From NCBI RefSeq assembly GCF_002102175.1, contig NZ_LQOX01000129.1, positions 1 through 64,000 on the forward strand: a stretch of DNA of 64,000 nt, written 5' to 3'. The notes below the pieces were generated by a model. It saw only the letters and a list, made by a program, of their open reading frames with translations, was not told the DNA's origin and made no database searches. This document shows positions 23,978-32,988 of the stretch, one piece after another. Position 1 is the stretch's first letter; each line of letters opens with the position of its first letter. Made by a program: the position numbers and the translations under genes. Source of the stretch: Mycobacterium gastri (GTDB taxonomy: Bacteria; Actinomycetota; Actinomycetes; Mycobacteriales; Mycobacteriaceae).

Positions 23978-25900
23978 ATGGTTGAGGTCGAACGGCGCTC
24001 CTACGACGTAGTCGTGATCGGTGCCGGCGGCGCTGGGTTGCGTGCTGTCATCGAGGCACGCGAGCGCGGCCTGAAGGTCGCGGTGGTGTGCAAGTCGTTG
24101 TTCGGCAAAGCGCACACGGTGATGGCCGAGGGCGGTGCCGCGGCGGCCATGGGCAACGCCAACCCGAAGGACAACTGGAAGACCCACTACGGCGACACCA
24201 TGCGCGGCGGCAAGTTCCTGAACAACTGGCGCATGGCAGAACTGCACGCCAAGGAGGCGCCGGACCGGGTCTGGGAGCTGGAGACCTACGGCGCACTGTT
24301 CGACCGCACCAAAGACGGCAAGATCAGCCAGCGCAACTTCGGCGGGCACACCTATCCGCGGCTGGCCCACGTCGGTGACCGCACCGGCCTGGAGCTGATC
24401 CGCACGTTGCAGCAGAAGATCGTCTCGCTGCAGCAGGAGGACCACGCCGAATTCGGCGACTACGAGGCGCGCATCAAGGTCTTCGCCGAATGCACGATCA
24501 CCGAGTTGCTCAAAGATCAGGACCAGATCGCCGGGGCGTTTGGCTACTGGCGTGAAAGCGGCCGGTTCATCCTGTTCGAAGCCCCGGCGGTGGTGCTGGC
24601 CACCGGTGGGATCGGCAAGTCGTTCAAGGTGACGTCCAACTCCTGGGAGTACACCGGCGACGGGCACGCGCTGGCGCTGCGGGCCGGCGCATCCCTGATC
24701 AACATGGAGTTCGTCCAGTTCCACCCGACCGGCATGGTGTGGCCGCCCAGCGTAAAAGGGATCCTGGTCACCGAGGGTGTGCGCGGCGACGGCGGGGTGT
24801 TAAAGAACAGCGAAAACTCTCGTTTCATGTTCGACTACATCCCGCCGGTGTTCAAAGGCCAGTACGCCGAGAGCGAGCAAGAAGCCGACCAGTGGCTCAA
24901 GGACAACGACTCGGCCCGGCGTACTCCGGATCTGCTGCCCCGCGATGAGGTCGCGCGGGCGATCAACTCCGAAGTCAAAGCCGGTCGGGGCACTCCACAC
25001 GGCGGCGTCTACCTGGACATCGCATCCCGGCTGACGCCCGAGGAGATTAAACGACGGCTGCCGTCGATGTATCACCAGTTCATGGAGCTGGCCGGGGTGG
25101 ACATCACCAACGAGCCGATGGAAGTCGGGCCCACCTGTCACTACGTGATGGGCGGCGTCGAGGTCGACGCCGATACCGGCGCGGCTACGGTTCCCGGGCT
25201 GTTCGCCGCCGGCGAGTGCTCCGGCGGTATGCACGGCTCCAACCGGCTGGGCGGGAACTCGCTGTCGGATCTGCTGGTTTTCGGCCGGCGGGCCGGCTTG
25301 GGTGCCGCCGACTACGTGCGGGCGCTGAGCAGCCGCCCATCGGTGTCGCAGGATGCTGTCGACGCCGCCGCCAAGCTGGCGCTCAAGCCGTTCGAGGGGC
25401 CGACGGACGGCTCGGCGCCGGAGAACCCGTACGCATTGCAGATGGATTTGCAGCACGTGATGAACGACCTGGTCGGCATCATCCGCAAAGAAGACGAGAT
25501 CACCAGGGCATTGACACTGCTGGACGAGCTCTGGAAGCGGTACCAGAAGGTGCAGGTGGAAGGGCACCGTCAATACAACCCGGCCTGGAACCTGGCCATC
25601 GATCTGCGCAATATGCTGCTGGTCAGCGAGTGCGTGGCCCGGGCCGCCCTGGAACGCACCGAAAGTCGGGGCGGTCACACCCGTGACGATCATCCCGGCA
25701 TGGACGCCAACTGGCGCAACACCTTGCTGGTCTGCCGCGCCGCCGGCGATGGCGACACCGGCGACGGTTCCCACGTCACCATCACCCGGGAGCCACAGGT
25801 GCCGATGCGACCGGACTTGCTGGAACTCTTCGACATTTCCGAGCTGGAGAAGTACTACACCGACGAAGAGTTGGCCGACCATCCAGGACGGAGATCGTAA
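23978..25900 (+). CDS. sdhA: Succinate dehydrogenase 1 flavoprotein subunit SdhA
   Basis: A 640-residue flavoprotein that oxidises succinate to fumarate (or the reverse). The FAD-binding GAGGAGLRAVIEA is near residue 15. The segment FGKAHTVMAEGG contains the His that usually bonds FAD covalently. The active-site region is QFHPTGMVWPPSVKGILVTEG followed by RGDGG, and substrate residues lie in GPTCHYVMGGV. C-terminal helices bear the capping basic residues. ATG 23978 is preceded by GCGAGG. The stop TAA overlaps the sdhB ATG by one base. Confidence 0.95.
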   Translation: MVEVERRSYDVVVIGAGGAGLRAVIEARERGLKVAVVCKSLFGKAHTVMAEGGAAAAMGNANPKDNWKTHYGDTMRGGKFLNNWRMAELHAKEAPDRVWELETYGALFDRTKDGKISQRNFGGHTYPRLAHVGDRTGLELIRTLQQKIVSLQQEDHAEFGDYEARIKVFAECTITELLKDQDQIAGAFGYWRESGRFILFEAPAVVLATGGIGKSFKVTSNSWEYTGDGHALALRAGASLINMEFVQFHPTGMVWPPSVKGILVTEGVRGDGGVLKNSENSRFMFDYIPPVFKGQYAESEQEADQWLKDNDSARRTPDLLPRDEVARAINSEVKAGRGTPHGGVYLDIASRLTPEEIKRRLPSMYHQFMELAGVDITNEPMEVGPTCHYVMGGVEVDADTGAATVPGLFAAGECSGGMHGSNRLGGNSLSDLLVFGRRAGLGAADYVRALSSRPSVSQDAVDAAAKLALKPFEGPTDGSAPENPYALQMDLQHVMNDLVGIIRKEDEITRALTLLDELWKRYQKVQVEGHRQYNPAWNLAIDLRNMLLVSECVARAALERTESRGGHTRDDHPGMDANWRNTLLVCRAAGDGDTGDGSHVTITREPQVPMRPDLLELFDISELEKYYTDEELADHPGRRS

Positions 25901-26646
25901 TGGGTTACAACGCTTGCTTGCGGGTGTGGCGCGGCGACGAAAGCGGTGGTGAGCTCCGCGAATTCACCGTCGAGGTCAACGAGGGCGAAGTGGTGCTAGA
26001 CGTCATCCACCGTCTGCAGCAGACCCAGACCCCTGACCTCGCCGTGCGGTGGAACTGCAAGGCGGGCAAGTGCGGATCCTGCTCCGCGGAGATCAACGGC
26101 AGGCCGCGGTTGATGTGTATGACCCGAATGTCGACATTCGCCGAGGACGAGGTGGTCACCGTCACGCCGCTGCGCACCTTCCCGGTGATTCGCGACCTCG
26201 TCACCGACGTGTCGTTCAACTACGAAAAGGCACGCGAGATACCGTCTTTCACGCCGCCGAAGGATTTGCAGCCGGGCGAGTACCGGATGGCTCAGGCCGA
26301 CGTCCAGCGCTCGCAGGAGTTCCGTAAATGCATTGAGTGCTTCCTGTGTCAGAACGTCTGCCACGTCATCCGCGACCATGAGGAGAACAAGCAGGCATTT
26401 GCCGGGCCGCGGTTCTTGATGCGGATCGCCGAACTCGAGATGCATCCGCTGGACACCCATGACCGGCGCAAGGAAGCTCAGGAAGCCCACGGCCTGGGAT
26501 ATTGCAACATCACGAAATGTTGCACCGAGGTGTGCCCGGAAAACATCAAGATCACCGACAATGCGCTGATCCCGATGAAGGAACGCGTGGTCGACCGCAA
26601 ATACGACCCCGTCGTGTGGCTGGGTAACAAGCTGTTCCGGCGCTAG
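25900..26646 (+). CDS. sdhB: Succinate dehydrogenase 1 iron-sulfur subunit SdhB
   Basis: A 248-residue subunit with three clusters: 2Fe-2S ligands Cys53, Cys58, Cys61 and Cys73; 4Fe-4S at Cys143, Cys146, Cys149 (and Cys153 beginning the second set); the last cluster uses Cys201, Cys206/207 and Cys211. It wires electrons from FAD to the membrane subunit. ATG 25900 overlaps the sdhA stop by one base. A hairpin follows the stop, which probably ends the operon. Confidence 0.95.
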   Translation: MGYNACLRVWRGDESGGELREFTVEVNEGEVVLDVIHRLQQTQTPDLAVRWNCKAGKCGSCSAEINGRPRLMCMTRMSTFAEDEVVTVTPLRTFPVIRDLVTDVSFNYEKAREIPSFTPPKDLQPGEYRMAQADVQRSQEFRKCIECFLCQNVCHVIRDHEENKQAFAGPRFLMRIAELEMHPLDTHDRRKEAQEAHGLGYCNITKCCTEVCPENIKITDNALIPMKERVVDRKYDPVVWLGNKLFRR

Positions 26647-26650
26647 CCTC

Positions 26651-26671
26651 GGGCTAGCCCAACGCTAGCCC
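26651..26671 (+). terminator. Hairpin terminator after sdhB
   Basis: GGGCTAGC-CCAAC-GCTAGCCC forms a perfect 8-base stem with a five-base loop, four bases past the sdhB stop. There is no T run, as is common for mycobacterial terminators. Confidence 0.5.
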
Positions 26672-26766
26672 CCCATGGGCTCCGTTAGGCCGACAGCGGC
26701 ATCCGGTACCCCTCTTATGCGTGGCGTCGGGTCAAGCCCGCCCGCAGCTCGGAAAGGCAGGAGGAA

Positions 26767-26925
26767 ATGATGCGCGAAACCAAAAGCATTAACGACATTC
26801 GAACGCCAATCAGGGAGTTGTCGGTCCGCGCGAACGCCGCCCACAAGGAAGGGCGACACGACGACCCGGCCGAAATCGAACGCCGCATCCAGGGCTTCTG
26901 GGAAGAGCTGGCCGAGCCCCGGTAG
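26767..26925 (+). CDS. Small hydrophilic protein of 52 residues
   Basis: An ATG at 26767 with a strong AGGAGG six bases or so upstream opens a 52-codon frame ending TAG at 26923-26925. The product is charged (RETKSIND, then NAAHKEGRHDDPAEIERRIQ, FWEELAEPR) and likely one or two helices. It contains no known domain. The good ribosome site and the protein-like composition, with a Trp and ordered acidic/basic pattern, argue that it is real. It lies alone between the sdh operon and the flavin reductase gene, and may be a small regulator or stress protein. Confidence 0.6.
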   Translation: MMRETKSINDIRTPIRELSVRANAAHKEGRHDDPAEIERRIQGFWEELAEPR

Positions 26926-26978
26926 CGGCCAGCCTAAGGCGGGCCGTCGCGCAGTGATCGAGGTTATCCGAGCGGTGC

Positions 26979-27467
26979 TCAGACGCCGAGCCGACGAAAG
27001 ACGCTGCGGTGGAAGACGATCGGTGCGACGTCGGCATCCACGGTGACCTGATTGACCCGCAGCACAACGATGGTGTGATCCCCGGCCGGGATCAATTGCT
27101 CGATCGCACTCTCCAGCCACAGGCTGGTGCCCTTGACGAAGACCGCGCCGCTGTCGCTGGACACCGTCTCGAGCCCGGCGAACCGATCCCCGGTCTTGGC
27201 CGCCAGGGTGCGCGCAGCCTCGTCATGGGTTTCGCCCAGCACACTGATGCCCAGCGTCGGGGCAGCCTTGAGTCTGGGCCACGTCGTCGAAATGTTCTGC
27301 ACACAGAACGACACCAGCGGCGGGTCCAGCGAGACGGGAACGAAGGTGCTGGCAGCCAGGCCTTCCCGGATCCCGTCGATTTCGGCGGCGATAGCCACCA
27401 CCCCGGATGGGAAGTGTCCGAAAGCCTCACGCAGGGAGGACGGTGTCAGGTTGCTGTGTGAATTCAC
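26979..27467 (-). CDS. Flavin reductase-like FMN-binding protein
   Basis: A 162-residue protein of the HpaC/NTAB flavin reductase family. It shows HFPSGVVAIAAEIDG, the FMN loop AASTFVPVSLDPPLVSFCV and the LGISVLGETHDEAARTLA segment. It reduces FMN or FAD with NAD(P)H to feed a two-component monooxygenase; no partner is adjacent. The start is GTG 27467. It is equivalent to Rv0245. A damaged oxygenase gene lies just upstream in the same direction. Confidence 0.87.
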   Translation of the reverse strand: MNSHSNLTPSSLREAFGHFPSGVVAIAAEIDGIREGLAASTFVPVSLDPPLVSFCVQNISTTWPRLKAAPTLGISVLGETHDEAARTLAAKTGDRFAGLETVSSDSGAVFVKGTSLWLESAIEQLIPAGDHTIVVLRVNQVTVDADVAPIVFHRSVFRRLGV

Positions 27468-27516
27468 CGGACCTCATTCGCCCCTCGAGCCGAGGACGGA
27501 TTTCTCGCAGCCGACA

Positions 27517-27759
27517 CTACCCGGCGCGATATCGGGGGACATATCCGTACCGGGATGCCACATCCGGGTCGTTTTTCACCTGCGCCAGTGCGAACAGCCG
27601 CCGCGCCGCCTGGGGCATCCTGGCGAAGAGCTCTCGGACATGCCCGTGGCCGGCCACATAGCAGAAGCCCAGCCGATGGGCGGCCTTGCGCAGGGGGCTG
27701 TGCAGGTGACCGGTCGGGGCTTGCAGATCCACTACCGGTAACGCCGTGACGCCTCTCAC
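27517..27759 (-). pseudogene. N-terminal fragment of a 2-oxoglutarate/Fe(II) oxygenase
   Basis: An 80-codon frame from GTG 27759 reads TALPVVDLQAP, LRKAAHRLGFCYVAGHGH and MPQAARRLFALAQ, which is the N-terminal domain of isopenicillin N synthase-like oxygenases. Family proteins are about 320 residues long, with a jelly-roll core carrying the HxD…H iron site. That core is absent, so this is a truncated relic. Its 3' end abuts the flavin reductase gene. Confidence 0.6.
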
Positions 27760-27904
27760 GTTCGCATAGCGAGCGTCATCGTCGCAGGTAGCAGCGCCTG
27801 CCGAGGATGACGACAGGCGGAATCCAACCGGTTGGTTGGTTCGCACGTGAAATGTAGCTCACAGTAACTTGCGTACAACTACGCCGCCGATATATTTTAG
27901 CGGT

Positions 27905-27920
27905 GTTACTGGTGGGTAAC
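27905..27920. promoter_or_regulatory. Candidate operator upstream of fadE5
   Basis: GTTAC-TGGTGG-GTAAC is a perfect 5-base inverted repeat with a six-base spacer, 49 bases before the fadE5 start. The same core and spacing (TTAC-N6-GTAA) occur at 31535-31550 between fadA2 and fabG4. Confidence 0.45.
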
Positions 27921-27969
27921 TTTGACTAGTACCCAACCGCAAGTGGCATTCTCAACGAGGAGGACCGTA

Positions 27970-29805
27970 GTGAGCCACTACAAGAGCAACGTCCGCGACC
28001 AGGTTTTCACCCTGTTCGAGATGCTGGGCGTTGACAAGGCTTTGGGCAAGGGCGAGTTCAGTGACCTGGACGTCGACACCGCCCGGGAGATGCTGGTCGA
28101 GGTCAGCCGATTGGCTGAGGGACCGGTTGCCGCATCGTTCGTCGAGGGCGACCGCAACCCGCCGGTATTCGACCCGAAGACGCACTCGGTGACGCTGCCG
28201 GAGGCGTTCAAGGATTCCGTCCGCGCGGTCATGGACGCCGGCTGGGACAAGGCCGGTGTCGAGGAGGTGCTGGGCGGGATGCCGATGCCCAAGGCGTTGG
28301 TCTGGGCGCTGCACGAGCACGTTCTGGGTGCCAACCCGGCGGTGTGGATGTACGCCAGCGGCGGCGGCTTCTCCAGCATCCTCTACCACCTCGGCACCGA
28401 GGAGCAGAAGAAGTGGGCCGTGCTGGCCGCCGAGCGCGGCTGGGGGTCGACGATGGTGCTCACCGAGCCGGACGCGGGCTCGGACGTGGGTGCCGGACGC
28501 ACCAAGGCCGTCCAGCAGGAGGACGGCTCCTGGCACATCGACGGCGTCAAGCGATTCATCACCTCCGGGGACTCCGGCGACCTGTTCGAGAACATCTTCC
28601 ACCTGGTGCTGGCTCGTCCCGAGGGTGCCGGCCCGGGCACCAAGGGGCTGTCCCTGTTTTTCGTGCCGAAGTTCCTGTTCGACCCGGAAAGTGGCGAGCT
28701 CGGTGCCCGTAATGGCGTCTTCGTCACCAATGTCGAGCACAAGATGGGTCTCAAGGTGTCGGCGACGTGTGAACTGTCGCTGGGACAGCACGGTGTGCCC
28801 GCCAAGGGTTGGCTGGTCGGCGAGGTACACAACGGCATCGCCCAGATGTTCGAGGTCATCGAGCAGGCCCGGATGATGGTCGGCACCAAGGCCATCGCAA
28901 CGCTGTCGACCGGCTACCTCAACGCGCTGGAATATGCCAAGTCGCGCGTGCAGGGCGCCGACCTGACCCAGATGACCGACAAGACCGCGCCGCGGGTGAC
29001 CATCACGCATCACCCCGACGTGCGCCGGTCGCTGATGACCCAGAAGGCCTACGCCGAGGGTCTGCGTGCGCTCTACCTCTACACCGCCACCTTCCAGGAC
29101 GCGGCGGTTGCCGAGGTGGTGCACGGCGTGGACGCCAAGCTGGCCGCCAAGGTCAACGACCTCATGCTGCCGATCGTCAAGGGTGTGGGTTCCGAGCAGG
29201 CCTACGCCAAGCTCACCGAGAGCCTGCAGACCCTCGGTGGCTCCGGCTTCCTGCAGGACTACCCGATCGAGCAGTACATCCGGGACGCCAAGATCGACTC
29301 CCTCTACGAGGGCACCACCGCCATCCAGGCGCAGGACTTCTTCTTCCGCAAGATCGTCCGGGACAAGGGTGTGGCGCTGGCCCATGTATCGGGCCAGATC
29401 CAGGAGTTCGTCGACAGCGAGTCCGGTAACGGCCGGCTGAAGACCGAGCGGGCGCTGCTGGCCAAGGCGCTGGCCGACGTCCAGGCCATGGCGGCCGCGC
29501 TGACCGGCTATCTGATGGCTGCCCAGCAGGACGTCACCAGCCTCTACAAGGTGGGCCTCGGTTCGGTGCGCTTCCTGATGAGCGTCGGCGACCTGATCAT
29601 CGGCTGGTTGCTGCAGCGTCAGGCCGCGGTGGCGGTGGCGGCTCTCGACGCGGGTGCCACCGGCGACGAGCGCGCCTACTACGAAGGCAAGGTCGCGGTG
29701 GCGTCGTTCTTCGCCAAGAACTTCCTGCCGCTGTTGACCAGCACCCGCGAGGTGATCGAGACCCTCGACAACGACATCATGGAGCTCGACGAGGCTGCTT
29801 TCTAA
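27970..29805 (+). CDS. fadE5: Acyl-CoA dehydrogenase FadE5
   Basis: A 611-residue member of the large acyl-CoA dehydrogenase class with a C-terminal extension domain, the same length as M. tuberculosis FadE5. Visible are the LTEPDAGSDVGAGRTKA motif, the FAD-site ITSGDSGD and the catalytic glutamate in YEGTTAIQ. Orthologues are broad-range and act on long and medium saturated acyl-CoAs. The start is GTG 27970 with AGGAGGA upstream. It is followed by two strong terminators, so it is likely monocistronic. Confidence 0.93.
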   Translation: MSHYKSNVRDQVFTLFEMLGVDKALGKGEFSDLDVDTAREMLVEVSRLAEGPVAASFVEGDRNPPVFDPKTHSVTLPEAFKDSVRAVMDAGWDKAGVEEVLGGMPMPKALVWALHEHVLGANPAVWMYASGGGFSSILYHLGTEEQKKWAVLAAERGWGSTMVLTEPDAGSDVGAGRTKAVQQEDGSWHIDGVKRFITSGDSGDLFENIFHLVLARPEGAGPGTKGLSLFFVPKFLFDPESGELGARNGVFVTNVEHKMGLKVSATCELSLGQHGVPAKGWLVGEVHNGIAQMFEVIEQARMMVGTKAIATLSTGYLNALEYAKSRVQGADLTQMTDKTAPRVTITHHPDVRRSLMTQKAYAEGLRALYLYTATFQDAAVAEVVHGVDAKLAAKVNDLMLPIVKGVGSEQAYAKLTESLQTLGGSGFLQDYPIEQYIRDAKIDSLYEGTTAIQAQDFFFRKIVRDKGVALAHVSGQIQEFVDSESGNGRLKTERALLAKALADVQAMAAALTGYLMAAQQDVTSLYKVGLGSVRFLMSVGDLIIGWLLQRQAAVAVAALDAGATGDERAYYEGKVAVASFFAKNFLPLLTSTREVIETLDNDIMELDEAAF

Positions 29806-29822
29806 ACCACCCATCCAACAGC

Positions 29823-29858
29823 CAGATCCCCCGTTTCCTCGTTGAAACGGGGGATCTG
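29823..29858 (+). terminator. Perfect 15-base-stem terminator after fadE5
   Basis: CAGATCCCCCGTTTC pairs without mismatch with GAAACGGGGGATCTG around a six-base loop, 18 bases beyond the fadE5 stop. Confidence 0.8.
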
Positions 29859-29883
29859 CGTCTGGTGGGGCATCCGGAAAAGA

Positions 29884-29921
29884 CCGCCGCTGGATCCCCT
29901 CGCTCCAGCGGCGGCCCTTTT
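29884..29921. terminator. Second terminator between fadE5 and fadA2
   Basis: CCGCCGCTGGA and TCCAGCGGCGG form a perfect 11-base stem with a nine-base loop followed by CCCTTTT. It is a classic intrinsic terminator for the plus strand. The rest of 29806-30111 holds nothing recognisable. Confidence 0.8.
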
Positions 29922-30111
29922 CGTACGCCCGTCGTTAAGGACTGCCGACCGGCGGTCGACCAACGGATTGCCCCGCGCTGCGGCCAGGGTCGGGGGGTCA
30001 GACCACAACGCGGGGCTACCCGAGGTAACAATTACCCATCGACTCCGGGTAATAAACCCGCCGGCAAATCTTTTCGTTTCGCGGACTTTGGGCCGACTTG
30101 TTCAGGCCGCG

Positions 30112-31440
30112 TCAGGCCTCCAGGATCGCGGCGACGCCCTGGCCACCGGCCGCGCAGATCGAGATCAGCGCACGAAGGGGCTTACTCGAGCCACCTTTGC
30201 CCGCCGCCTTCTTCTCACTCAGTTGCTTGGCTGCCTGAGCCAGGATCCGCCCGCCCGTCGCGGCGAACGGGTGACCGGCGGCCAATGACGAACCGTTGAC
30301 GTTGAGCTTGGAGCGATCGATCGCGCCCAGCGCGGCGTCAAGGCCCAACCGCTGCTTGCAGTACTCCTCGGATTCCCACGCCTGCAGGTGTGCCAGCACC
30401 ACCGAAGCAAACGCCTCATGGATCTCGTAGAAGTCGAAATCCTGCAGCGTCAGCCCGTTTCGGGCCAGAAGGCGCGGCACGGCGTAGGTTGGCGCCATCA
30501 GCAGACCGTCGCTGCCGTTGACATAGTCGACGGCCGCGGCCTCAGCATCCACGAGGTAGGCCAGCGGTGACAGCGAATGGTCAGCCGCCCACTGCTCACT
30601 GGACAGCAACACCGCGGAGGCGCCGTCGGTCAACGGAGTCGAATTGCCCGCCGTCATCGTCGCATCGCCGGCCTTCACCCCGAAAACCGGACGCAAGGTG
30701 GCTAACTTCTCGGCGCTGGAGTCAGGCCGCATATTGTCGTCGCGGTACAGCCCCAGGAACGGCGTGACCAGGTCGTCGAAGAACCCGCGGTCGTAGGCGT
30801 TAGCCATATTGCGATGGCTGGCTGCGGCCAGCTCGTCCTGGTCGACGCGTTTGATGCCCATGTGCTTGGCGGTGATGGCCGCATGCTCTCCCATGGACAG
30901 CCCGGTCCGCGGCTCGCTGTTGGCCGGGATCTCCACACCGAGGCTGGCCGGCAGGGTGCCCAGCAGCTTCAATCGCTGCACAGTGGACTTGGACCGGCGC
31001 AGCTTGAGCAGGTTCCGGCGCAGGTCGTCACCCAGGCCGATCGGCGGGTCGGATGTGGTGTCCACCCCGCCGGCAGCAGCCACCTCGTAACGACCGGCCG
31101 CGATCCCGTCGGCGGCGACGATCGCGGCCTGCAGGCCGGTGCCGCAGGCCTGTTGCAGGTCGACGGCCGGTGTGTACGGCGACAACTCCGAGCCCAGCAC
31201 ACAGTCGCGCATCAGGTTGAAGTCGCGGCTGTGCTTGAGCACCGCGCCGCCGGCCACCAAACCCAGGCGTTCACCGCGCAGGTTGAACCGGTCTACCAGT
31301 CCACCCAGCGCCGCGGTGAACATGTCCTGGTTGGACGCGTCGGCGTAAGCGCCGTTCGACCTGGCGAAGGGGATGCGATTGCCGCCCAGGACGGCGACTC
31401 GACGCCTGGACTCGGAATTCTGTTGAGCAGCTGCGGGCAC
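30112..31440 (-). CDS. fadA2: Acetyl-CoA acyltransferase (thiolase) FadA2
   Basis: A 442-residue thiolase. The acyl-binding Cys99 is in LQQACGTGLQA. The other catalytic motifs are EIHEAFA, the His in AAGHPFAATGGR and the second Cys in ISICAAGGQG. It cleaves 3-ketoacyl-CoA in beta-oxidation or runs the reverse. GTG 31440 has GGAGAA upstream. It is divergent from fabG4, with 166 bases between, which hold two inverted repeats. It is equivalent to Rv0243. Confidence 0.93.
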   Translation of the reverse strand: MPAAAQQNSESRRRVAVLGGNRIPFARSNGAYADASNQDMFTAALGGLVDRFNLRGERLGLVAGGAVLKHSRDFNLMRDCVLGSELSPYTPAVDLQQACGTGLQAAIVAADGIAAGRYEVAAAGGVDTTSDPPIGLGDDLRRNLLKLRRSKSTVQRLKLLGTLPASLGVEIPANSEPRTGLSMGEHAAITAKHMGIKRVDQDELAAASHRNMANAYDRGFFDDLVTPFLGLYRDDNMRPDSSAEKLATLRPVFGVKAGDATMTAGNSTPLTDGASAVLLSSEQWAADHSLSPLAYLVDAEAAAVDYVNGSDGLLMAPTYAVPRLLARNGLTLQDFDFYEIHEAFASVVLAHLQAWESEEYCKQRLGLDAALGAIDRSKLNVNGSSLAAGHPFAATGGRILAQAAKQLSEKKAAGKGGSSKPLRALISICAAGGQGVAAILEA

Positions 31441-31534
31441 TTTGCGTTCTCCGGGAATCTGCGGGTTCTGTGGTCTATCGGAGGTCCTACGGATTTTTGG
31501 GCATCAACCGTTGCAGGCCATACTACCCACTGTT

Positions 31535-31550
31535 CTTACTCTCAAGTAAG
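31535..31550. promoter_or_regulatory. Candidate operator between fadA2 and fabG4
   Basis: CTTAC-TCTCAA-GTAAG has the same TTAC-N6-GTAA shape as the site before fadE5 at 27905-27920. It is likely a shared lipid-gene regulator site. Confidence 0.45.
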
Positions 31551-31565
31551 TTCATCCTCGATACG

Positions 31566-31580
31566 GTTGCTGATAGCAAC
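31566..31580. promoter_or_regulatory. Second inverted repeat before fabG4
   Basis: GTTGCT-GAT-AGCAAC is a perfect 6-base inverted repeat with a 3-base centre, 26 bases before the fabG4 start. It may be an operator or a leader hairpin. Confidence 0.35.
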
Positions 31581-31606
31581 ACATACCCGACACGGAAGGC
31601 AGCTCA

Positions 31607-32971
31607 GTGGCTCCCAAGCTCTCGTCCGATCTGTTCTCGCAGGTTGTCAGCTCCCGACCCGGATCGTTCGTGGCCAAGCAACTCGGTGTCCCGCAACCTG
31701 AGACGCTGCGCCGGTATCGGCCGGGAGATCCGCCCTTGGTCGGATCGCTGCTGATCGGAGGGGACGGCCGGGTGGTCGAGCCGCTGCGCGCCGCCCTGGA
31801 CAATGACTACGACGTGGTGAGCAACAATCTCGGCGGCCGCTGGGCCGACTCTTTCGGCGGGCTGGTCTTCGACGCCACCGGCATCACCGACCCAGCCGGG
31901 CTCAAGAGCCTGCACGAATTCTTCACACCGCTGCTGCGCAATCTGGGCGCCTGCGCGCGGGTGGCGGTGGTGGGCACCACTCCCGAAGCGATCACCGACA
32001 CCCACGAACGGATTGCGCAGCGCGCGCTGGAGGGCTTCACCCGGTCACTGGCCAAGGAGTTGCGGCGCGGCAGCACGGTCACGCTGGTGTACCTGTCGCC
32101 CGACGCCAAGCCGGCAGCCACCGGGCTCGAATCGACCATGCGGTTCATCCTGTCGGCCAAGTCGGCCTACGTCGACGGTCAGGTGTTCTATGTCGGAGCG
32201 GCCGATTCCACCCCGCCGGCCGACTGGGACCGCCCGCTCGACGGCAAGGTGGCCATCGTGACCGGCGCTGCCCGCGGCATCGGCAAGACGATCGCCGAGG
32301 TGTTCGCCCGCGACGGCGCCCGGGTGGTGGCGATCGACGTGGAGTCCGCCGAGGAGGCTTTGGCCGAGACCGCCAGCAGCGTGGGCGGCACGCCGCTGTG
32401 GCTGGACGTCACCGCCGACGACGCCGTCGACAAGATCACCGAGCACCTACGCGACCACCACGGGGGCAAGGCCGACATCCTGGTCAACAACGCCGGTATC
32501 ACCCGCGACAAGTTGTTGGCCAATATGGACGACGCCCGCTGGGACTCGGTGATCGCCGTCAATCTGCTTGCCCCGCTTCGGTTGGTCGAGGGCCTGGTCG
32601 GAAACGGCAGCATCGGAGAGGGCGGGCGAATCGTCGGGTTGTCGTCGATCGCCGGCATCGCGGGCAACCGCGGACAGACCAACTACGGCGCCACCAAGGC
32701 CGGCATGATCGGCATCACCCAGGCGCTGGCGCCGGAGCTGGCCGACAAGGGCATCACGATCAACGCCGTCGCACCGGGATTCATCGAAACGCAGATGACG
32801 GCGGCCATCCCGCTGGCCACCCGCGAAGTGGGCCGGCGGCTGAACTCGCTGATGCAGGGCGGGCAGCCCGTCGACGTGGCCGAGACCATCGCCTATTTCG
32901 CCAGCCCGGCGTCAAATGCGGTGACCGGCAACGTTATTCGGGTCTGCGGCCAAGCCATGATCGGCGCTTGA
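31607..32971 (+). CDS. fabG4: High-molecular-weight 3-oxoacyl reductase FabG4
   Basis: A 454-residue two-domain short-chain dehydrogenase. Residues 1-200 form a flavodoxin-like N-terminal domain lacking an active site. The C-terminal SDR domain has the nucleotide loop TGAARGIG (219-226) and the triad Ser347, Tyr360 and Lys364, identical in numbering to the M. tuberculosis enzyme as I recall it. It reduces 3-oxoacyl-CoA or -ACP with NADH. The start is GTG 31607. htdX follows after 17 bases, so the two make an operon that complements fadA2 and fadE5. Confidence 0.95.
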   Translation: MAPKLSSDLFSQVVSSRPGSFVAKQLGVPQPETLRRYRPGDPPLVGSLLIGGDGRVVEPLRAALDNDYDVVSNNLGGRWADSFGGLVFDATGITDPAGLKSLHEFFTPLLRNLGACARVAVVGTTPEAITDTHERIAQRALEGFTRSLAKELRRGSTVTLVYLSPDAKPAATGLESTMRFILSAKSAYVDGQVFYVGAADSTPPADWDRPLDGKVAIVTGAARGIGKTIAEVFARDGARVVAIDVESAEEALAETASSVGGTPLWLDVTADDAVDKITEHLRDHHGGKADILVNNAGITRDKLLANMDDARWDSVIAVNLLAPLRLVEGLVGNGSIGEGGRIVGLSSIAGIAGNRGQTNYGATKAGMIGITQALAPELADKGITINAVAPGFIETQMTAAIPLATREVGRRLNSLMQGGQPVDVAETIAYFASPASNAVTGNVIRVCGQAMIGA

Positions 32972-32988
32972 GCGGCTAGGAGGATCCG

